Assembly: GCA_034769895.1 (NCBI GenBank)
Contig: CM068372.1
Location: forward strand, 432,963,958-433,027,957
Direction of reading: 5' to 3'
From: Magicicada septendecula
Taxonomy: Eukaryota > Arthropoda > Insecta > Hemiptera > Cicadidae
Length of the DNA stretch: 64,000 nucleotides
In this document: piece by piece, positions 58,092-64,000 of the stretch
Layout: each line of letters opens with the position of its first letter
Numbering within the stretch: position 1 is the stretch's first letter
Notes under the pieces: model-generated
Told to the model about the DNA's origin: nothing
The model's input: the letters and a program-made list of their open reading frames with translations, nothing else
Database searches by the model: none
Position numbers and translations under genes: made by a program

Positions 58092-60547
58092 TGTAACGTA
58101 ACAGAGTTGAGGTCCCCCAACGTTACATAAAATTGAATGAAACATGGTCAAGGACCATACCCTGAATTAAGGTTGCTCAGTAGTTAATGTATCTGAGAAG
58201 TACCTCAAGTCAAAAGAGGCAATGACTAATGTTAAATATAAAAAAAAACCAGACCAATGAATAGTTAAATATAATAAATTATGCTTGTGTTTATATTGTA
58301 ACATGTTGAGGTTTACAGAATATTTATGTTATATTTTGAATATGGTAAGAATGAACTGATGTGGTTAATAGGAATACTTCATCAATAATTATGTTTATAT
58401 TTATGTTAGATTTGTCTTTAGACAATCAAGTTTGGTTACCTGTGTTAGGCATTATACTAAGTTTAAAGTATTGTCTAAAGTTGAATAATACTGTTGTTTT
58501 AATTAATGTTTGTAAACTTGGCCAGGAGGGCGATCAATGTTTAATGTTTGACAAGTAGTTCTGACAATTATATTATAAATTAATGAAGGGTTCCAGAACC
58601 AGTTAATTAATGTAATAAAGTAACCACCAGTAAATTAAAATTAATGTAATTAACCATTTAACCAATAATTAATTGTACAGTAGGTCAGGTAAAAGAAAAT
58701 TAAGTTAAAAAACCAAATAATGTTATAACGGTTGTAAGAAAATCTATAGGCCTAAATTCCATATTAGTGAAAGGAAATTAATACCTTTTTAAGAAGTCCA
58801 GTCCAACGAAACTCTGGTAAAACATTTACTGTTTAAGAAGGAAGGTTAGGGGGGAATTTTAGGTGATTTAATATTAATCCAAGCATGGAGTATTTTATTG
58901 GAAAAGAGTAGTAATATTCTATAATGCCGGCTCAAGTATATCTAGAAAACGTGGTTGTTAAGGCAACTGAAATGGACATGAGTTGTTGATTTTGAATCAT
59001 TCGTTCTGATTGTTACAAGCTATTAGGTTGAGATGGGCCGATATATTTAAAAAATATGAATAATAAATCTGGAAGAAATATGAATCAAAATTGAAAACCC
59101 TTTCTTGAAAAATAATTATAACTTAATGCTGATGAGTAATAAAATTAAATAACCTTCCAAATTGTAAATGAATACATTTAAAAAGAATTGAAAGCCTCTC
59201 ACCTCATTCACCAAATAATTCCGCTGGATTCGGTATTAAACCAATTCCTTCTATAAACAGAAGATCAGTTAAAAGAATTAAAGCCTGAACTAACGGAATT
59301 ATTGAAAATACCAGAAGACCTAGTTTGGCAGAGATAACGTTCACTGGCAGCAGAAAAAGCTGGGATCCTAATTTCATTTCACCGGGACCGAGAATTAACA
59401 AGATCATAGAAGAAGATCAGAAGTCCGAAGAATTCCTGAGAGCTTCCCATTCCTCTCCACAATCAATTTTATTAAAGGCAGAACACTTTTATTGGATGAA
59501 GACAAATTAATCTGAATCTTGGCAACTGTTTACAGACGTCCACAGCCAGTCGAAGCTTTCGTCGGCTCGGTAAAAAAAAAAACAACCTATTTTAATTTCA
59601 CTATATTTAGAGTAAATAATTTTGTTTTGTAATACTTGAGTAACCTTAATTGTGCATTTTACCTGGCCTTACTAATGGTTCCAAGAACTTTACGAACCCT
59701 GGGATAAGAACTATTATTTATTATTTTTCATTTGTATAAGTCTATGGAGTTGGATTGATTGATAATCGATATATTTCTGTGTGATCGATTTGATTATATT
59801 GTTATTTTGGAAATCACGGGTACTGTGAATTAATAGATAAAATTAATAAAGGATCTTGATTGTATGAGATAATATTTGAAGTTATTGCAGAATAGATACT
59901 ATAAGTAGTGGTTGTAATAATTTACAATAAAAGGTTTATTCAAACCCGATGAACAACTAACCTATAAGTACGCTTATTACAAGTGGCAGCGCTAAATACT
60001 TACAGCTGGTGGAACGGGAGATCGCGGAACTAGCGTGTTTTCAGTGCAAACTTTGAATAGAATTTCTTACCGTCGAGTGACTAGGGTTGACACGAATATT
60101 CATTACATTCAGTTAATACACGATACATATTGTTAATATTACCCAACTACTTAATACTCAGTTAGATCTATATCGTAGCACGATTATAAGTTAAAAAAAA
60201 AAAAACATTATTATAATTATATTTGTCTAACAACTTATTTTCAGGATGTTTCATCGGTCACAACCGAATAGAAATACTAATTAATAAAACATTACTTAAA
60301 CCAGGTAACAACATTTTAATTGTTACAAATTGCCACCTTCAACGTATTACTTGACGTTTGATATACCGGAGTCTCGCATAAGTAAATAAAACACCAGAAA
60401 CGTTTTATTTCAAATTGACGACTCCAACGTGGGGCTGAAATAAGAAGGACTCTTCATTAGTATTTCTTTACAAATTGGCGCTTATAACAGTGGGGCTTGA
60501 ATAAGACGGACGTTTCGCTAGTACCTCATAGACTAATTTTATTTCAA
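58092..60547 (+). repeat. Family B LTR 4
   Basis: 2,456 bp. Its 5' part is like LTR 3, while its 3' end shares two variants with LTR 1 against LTRs 2 and 3, so it is a mosaic. It is followed by unrelated DNA. Confidence 0.83.
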
Positions 60548-61429
60548 TAGACATCATAATCCGTGAATTAAGATGCTTCTGTTGTGTTTACAAATAAACA
60601 TTCAGTAAACACCTATCCAGGCAGATGATTTAGACCTCCACGTATGTACAACAATGGTTACATATAAGCATTTCTAAATGATGCTACAAAAATTCTTCTC
60701 ATAGTTCATTAAATTTTCATAAACCCTTACTCATCCCACTTTTTATGTTGCATCATTAGGTTTCATCAGTACACGCCTATGGCTTCTTGTGCCCTCTATT
60801 TCGTTATGCGGCTCACATTACACAACCCCTAGAGAGAGGTTATCTGCATTTAAACACTAATAACATTAATTATAAAAGAAATTATCCGTTGCTCATTTCA
60901 CTTATTATATTTGCTTATTGGTTCTTGTAATGGAAGCGTAAACACGTATTAAATCATAGGAAATCAATAAAATTTTAGGTATATTTTTTGTGTGGCATTG
61001 TAATAATTTCCAGTTCATTGGTGCATATAATTACTTTAGGGTTATTGTAACAGCATGTAAAATAATTTATGGGTATTTTATCAAAATATTTTTACACTGC
61101 TTGATATAGGTTTAAGGTATAGCATAGTAAACAATATTTGAATTACTGCCTTTTATAGCTCGTCACTTGACGTAACTGGGTAAGTATACTGTAGGTACAC
61201 TCAGATTAATTTTTTATCCAGTAAGGAAGGATAAGTTAGTAAACTTTAAAAATTTTTGATATTTAAGAATCATTTAACTGAACATAATTGTTCTTCAACA
61301 ACGATAAGATGCACCCTATGACAATAAATTTATGGAGAAGCGATCCTCTGCTGGCTGAAGGCATTATCAAAGTACATGACTGCATATTTTTTTAAACTTG
61401 TATTAAACATCGTTTTGCTTTTGTTACTA
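60548..61429. other. AT-rich spacer
   Basis: No gene, RNA or repeat is recognised between array B and the Tigger-like transposon. Confidence 0.5.
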
Positions 61430-61762
61430 CAGGTCCACAATCCCGTATCCGAAATTCCGAAATCCGAAAAGTTCCGATAACCGAAAGTTTTTTTCGTGGA
61501 GTGTGGAGTGTCAGTCATCTCTGCCTAACAAGGCTTGTTTGGCGCGTGAACAGTGATTATAGGGACAGTGATGACCAAAAACTAATAAAAAATAGGAAAA
61601 CACTGCATAGAGCAAAAAACGAAGATCTTGACCGTGTACTAATGGAGTGGATTCGGGAACGAAGAAGTAAACTTATGCCACTGACTGGTTTGTTGGTCAT
61701 GAAACAAGCTAGAATAGGCTATATCATAAAGCACTGAACGTTGAACGCGAGTGTCAATATGA

Positions 61763-61906
61763 TTAGATAAAACTTCCGGGCTGAGAGGTCGTGGTCGATT
61801 GCTTGATGTATTGGAGCTCCAATACATCAAGCAATCGACCACGGCCTCTCAGCCCGGAAGTTTTATCTAATCATATTGACACCGGCCGTGAAAGCCTACG
61901 TACTAA
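61763..61906. mobile_element. Small palindromic insert with 14-bp target duplication
   Basis: GCGAGTGTCAATAT occurs on both sides (61749-61762 and 61907-61920 by my count). With the left duplication, the insert forms an almost perfect palindrome of about 130 bp centred on TTGGAGCTCCAA near 61814, with one mismatch in the arms. A short unpaired tail (CGGCCGTGAAAGCCTACG) follows. No coding capacity. It looks like the folded-back 3' tail of a retroelement; the family is not certain. Confidence 0.6.
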
Positions 61907-62105
61907 GAGCGAGTGTCAATATTCAGAAGGTTCACTGCAGAAATTTGAGAAGCGTAATGATGTGAAATATCTGAAAATATATAGTGAAAAAGCTTCTGCT
62001 GACCACGAAGCAGCTGAAAATTACATTGACGAATTTGCCAAGACAATATCTGACGAAAACCTTAGTATTTCTTTTATGAATTTGCTAACTGCTATAATTT
62101 TTTTA

Positions 62106-62155
62106 TTGTTCGACTAAGCTTTTCGTCATTACTGACATCTTCAGGTCTTAAACAA
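62106..62155 (-). ncRNA. Hammerhead ribozyme motif, left arm
   Basis: Inverted copy of the right-arm motif with the same stems and core CTGAAGA...GAAA. Confidence 0.65.
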
Positions 62156-62417
62156 CGTCTATCAACTGTACGTTGTAGGCTTTTATACTTTAGGCCCCTC
62201 CCCTTATGTCATCGCCCCTCCTATTGGTTCTAGCTGCTACCGCTCTTCACGGGAACTTTGTCTACCTTTTTCCGTTAGGCATTTTTCTAACGTCCGTCAA
62301 ATTGTTTTAAGAATCTCCCGTTAATTTCTTCATTCTCGACTTATAATTTTTTTTTTTTTTTTTTTGTAACCTTTTACATTTCGTCATTTTTTAGTGTGTT
62401 ATTCTTATTATTTTAAT

Positions 62418-63125
62418 TTATTTTTGTTTATTGTTTAATATATAATAAAATATTTCTTCATTTGTAAAATCCACTTTTATATTCATTAATTTATTTTTAT
62501 CTTCTTTTTTAACTTTAAGTATTTCTAGTTCTTCTATTAATTTTCTTTCTTGCGGATTGTTTTCTATTTTGATTATTTCCATATTTTCATTGGGATTTAT
62601 GAATTTATGGCCTGATTCGTTGAAATGTCTTGCATATAGTGAGTTCGTTACTCTAACCCCTTCTCCTTTTGCGTGTTCATTCATTCTAATTTTAAATTTT
62701 CTTCCAGTTTCGCCCAGATATATCTTATTACATTCCCCACATTTTAATTTGTATACGCCGCTTTTTTCCGTTAATGGAATTTCTTCTGTTTTATCATTTT
62801 TTATATATTCGAATACATTTTTCGTTTTCTTTATTCCTATCTGTATTTCATATTTTTCGAAACATTTTTGTAACATTTTTGTTTGATATCCTATGTATGT
62901 TATTGCTCCTTTATATTTCTTTTCTTCATTTGTTTTTTCTTTTTTGTTATTTTTTATTTCTTTATTTTCCTCTATTTTCTTAACTATTCTATTAATTATT
63001 GTAGGGTTGTAATTATTATTTTTTGCTATTTGTTGTATTTTCTTTAATTCTTTTTGTTTGAGTTCTTCATTTTCTAGATAATTTATAGCTCTATAGCAAA
63101 ATGAATTTAATGCTATTTTATCTTC
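62418..63125 (-). CDS. Penelope-like element C-terminal fragment with GIY-YIG endonuclease (left arm)
   Basis: An open frame of 235 codons without its own start, so a 5'-truncated fragment. It reads EDKIALNSFCYRAINYLENE, then AKNNNYNPTIINRIVKK, the linker that follows the reverse-transcriptase thumb in Penelope-like proteins. A lysine-rich spacer follows, then GVYKLKCGECNKIYLGETGR. This is a GIY-YIG nuclease core with a CxxC zinc-finger pair between the two signature halves. KIRMNEHAK follows, then the late Glu region ENNPQERKLIEELEIL. The endonuclease nicks target DNA for reverse transcription. The frame ends ...YYILNNKQK. Catalytic Tyr, Arg and Glu positions look kept. Confidence 0.8.
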   Translation of the reverse strand, partial: EDKIALNSFCYRAINYLENEELKQKELKKIQQIAKNNNYNPTIINRIVKKIEENKEIKNNKKEKTNEEKKYKGAITYIGYQTKMLQKCFEKYEIQIGIKKTKNVFEYIKNDKTEEIPLTEKSGVYKLKCGECNKIYLGETGRKFKIRMNEHAKGEGVRVTNSLYARHFNESGHKFINPNENMEIIKIENNPQERKLIEELEILKVKKEDKNKLMNIKVDFTNEEIFYYILNNKQK

Positions 63126-63149
63126 CAGTTTCGCCCAGATACATATTAA

Positions 63150-63496
63150 AATGTGGCGTATACAAATTAAAATGTGGGGAATGTAATAAGATATATCTGG
63201 GCGAAACTGGAAGAAAATTTAAAATTAGAATGAATGAACACGCAAAAGGAGAAGGGGTTAGAGTAACGAACTCACTTTATGCAAGACATTTCAACGAATC
63301 AGGCCATAAATTCATAAATCCCAATGAAAATATGGAAATAATCAAAATAGAAAACAATCCGCAAAAAAGAAAATTAATAGAAGAACTAGAAATACTTAAA
63401 GTTAAAAAAGAAGATAAAAATAAATTAATGAATATAAAAGTGGATTTTACAAATGAAGAAATATTTTATTATATATTAAACAATAAACAAAAATAA
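63150..63496 (+). CDS. Penelope-like element GIY-YIG endonuclease fragment (right arm)
   Basis: Inverted copy of the left-arm domain, beginning at CGVYKLKCGECNKIYLGETG and ending with the same ...YYILNNKQK. The translation is identical to the left arm except for one Glu/Lys change (NNPQKRK against NNPQERK). It begins at the junction, so the endonuclease linker and everything before it are missing. The junction carries a short inverted repeat (TTCCAGTTTCGCCCAGATA and its complement). Confidence 0.8.
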
Positions 63497-63754
63497 ATTA
63501 AAATAATAAGAATAACACACTAAAAAATGACGAAATGTAAAAGGTTACAAAAAAAAAAAAAAATTATAAGTCAAGAATGAAGAAATTAACGGGAGATTCT
63601 TAAAACAATTTGACGGACGTTAGAAAAATGCCTAACGGAAAAAGGTAGACAAAGTTCCCGTGAAGAGCGGTAGCAGCTAGAACCAATAGGAGGGGCGATG
63701 ACATAAGGGGAGGGGCCTAAAGTATAAAAGCCTACAACGTACAGTTGATAGACG

Positions 63755-63804
63755 TTGTTTAAGACCTGAAGATGTCAGTAATGACGAAAAGCTTAGTCGA
63801 ACAA
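63755..63804 (+). ncRNA. Hammerhead ribozyme motif, right arm
   Basis: Stem I pairs TTGTTT-(AA)-GAC (63755-63765) with GTC-GAACAA (63796-63804). The core CTGAAGA is at 63766-63772 and stem II is GTCA-GTAA-TGAC (63774-63785). GAAA is at 63786-63789 and a very short stem III is AAG/CTT (63789-63794). Cleavage is predicted after TTA (63795). This fits the CUGANGA...GAAA...NUH hammerhead consensus. Hammerheads with minimal stem III are established in Penelope-like elements, where they may act as dimers. Confidence 0.7.
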
Positions 63805-64000
63805 TAAAAAAATTATAGCAGTTAGCAAATTCATAAAAGAAATAGTAAGGATGGCTGCTAATTTAAACAATACGAAGAATGAAAACCTTAGTCCTGAAAA
63901 ATTTTACAATGATGATGAAACAGCTCTCTACTGGCGATATGTTCCTAGAAAATCATTGGCAACGGCTGATGAGAGATCACCAACAGGTTTTAAGGATGCT

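Larger units (their letters stand above)
42697..60547 (+). mobile_element. Family B tandem LTR-retrotransposon array (four LTRs, three internal regions)
   Basis: Units repeat every 5,130-5,132 bp. LTRs start TGTAACGTAACAGAG and end ...TTATTTCAA. The primer site follows two bases later in the three internal copies, while the last LTR runs into unrelated sequence (TAGACATC). A strong polypurine tract, GAAGGGGGGG, precedes each internal LTR. Each internal region encodes only a coiled-coil Gag-like region; no protease, reverse transcriptase or integrase is seen. The coding region looks broken in every copy (about one break, about two in the third). No clean target duplication is visible at the outer ends. 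LTR differences are few (of the order of a dozen in 2.46 kb by eye), so it is young but older than array A. Confidence 0.87.
62067..63880. mobile_element. Penelope-like element, head-to-head inverted pair, 12-bp target duplication
   Basis: GAAAACCTTAGT flanks the insert on both sides (62055-62066 and 63881-63892). Two arms of about 690 bp (62067-62758 and 63155-63843) are inverted copies, each ending outward with the 3' UTR and inward with a GIY-YIG endonuclease domain. The left copy extends further upstream to about 63,125. The reverse-transcriptase domain is absent from both, so both copies are 5'-truncated. Each 3' UTR carries a hammerhead ribozyme motif, as known for Penelope-like elements. 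The right arm has 37 extra bases before the duplication. Confidence 0.85.
61430..64000 (+). mobile_element. Tigger-like (pogo group) DNA transposon, twice interrupted, right end outside window
   Basis: After TA at 61428-61429 the left end reads CAGGTCCACAATCCCGTATC, followed by repeated TCCGAAA words, a Tigger-type terminal repeat. The plus strand then carries transposase pieces at 61501-61762, 61907-62066 and 63881-64000. Two later insertions, 61763-61906 and 62067-63880, split the gene. Each is bounded by direct duplications of transposase sequence. The right terminal repeat is beyond the window. Confidence 0.8.
61501..64000 (+). pseudogene. Tigger/jerky-like transposase, interrupted
   Basis: Recognisable pieces in order. 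KNEDLDRVLMEWIRERRSK with GLLVMKQARI belongs to the CENP-B-type DNA-binding domain. After a one-base frame change near 61730 comes the ALNVERECQYS frame, then SLQKFEKRNDVKYLKIYSE. Next, ASADHEAAENYIDEFAKTIS leads into DENLSPEKFYNDDETALYWR, which carries the first catalytic Asp of the DDE_1 domain. The last piece ends the window at ATADERSPTGFKDA. The extreme N terminus appears to be missing. With two insertions and the frame change the gene is dead. Confidence 0.78.

Noticed and set aside
61639-61842. Matching 67-codon frames on both strands around the palindrome (also 61791-62117)
   Set aside because: Their shared N-terminal sequence is produced by the palindrome itself; not a gene.
62557-62983. 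Plus-strand frames opposite the left GIY-YIG fragment
   Set aside because: Hydrophobic shadows of the lysine/glutamate-rich Penelope-like coding strand.

Overview
This is eukaryotic, AT-rich nuclear DNA, most likely from an insect or other arthropod. It holds one spliced host gene with very long introns, set among retrotransposons (primed by tRNA-Lys or tRNA-iMet), a Penelope-like element (PLE), pogo/Tigger and PIF/Harbinger DNA transposons, microsatellites and a minisatellite. No bacterial-type operons, rRNA or CRISPR arrays were seen. The species cannot be named from the sequence.

Host gene (10.4-38.6 kb, minus strand). Six exons with canonical GT/AG junctions and compatible phases encode a 254-residue classical short-chain dehydrogenase/reductase (SDR), closest in pattern to insect DHRS11/farnesol-dehydrogenase-like enzymes. 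The gene spans 28 kb because intron 1 holds a pogo-type transposon, intron 3 a solo LTR and intron 4 (17.7 kb) a tandem LTR-retrotransposon array. A core-promoter-like TATA/Inr pair lies upstream. A 44-bp minisatellite of about 1 kb lies just beyond the stop codon.

LTR elements. Two related families form head-to-tail arrays sharing LTRs. Family A (15,973-30,048) has three 2,876-bp LTRs and two internal regions, with a 5,600-bp period. Family B (42,697-60,547) has four LTRs of about 2,456 bp and three internal regions, with a period of about 5,131 bp. Each internal region carries one highly charged coiled-coil, Gag-like reading region and no recognisable protease, reverse transcriptase or integrase. 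Both families share a C-terminal GLINI(L/F)NPP signature and tRNA-Lys-type primer sites, and both carry extra primer-site-like copies inside the LTR 3' end. They look like one lineage of large, non-autonomous LTR elements. Family C (4,379-7,741, minus strand) is a smaller LTR-like element whose LTR edge resembles family A. Its primer-site position matches the first 14 nt of initiator tRNA. The left edge of the window holds an LTR end plus a tRNA-iMet primer site of a further minus-strand element.

Right end (61.4-64.0 kb). A Tigger-like transposase gene is interrupted twice. A small palindromic insert has 14-bp target duplications. A head-to-head PLE pair with GIY-YIG endonuclease domains has a 12-bp target duplication and a hammerhead ribozyme motif in each arm. 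Other elements: a duplicated PIF/Harbinger derivative (39.3-40.7 kb) and a LINE reverse-transcriptase fragment (42.5 kb) directly abutting array B.

All coordinates and matches come from reading the sequence by eye; no database search or alignment program was run.
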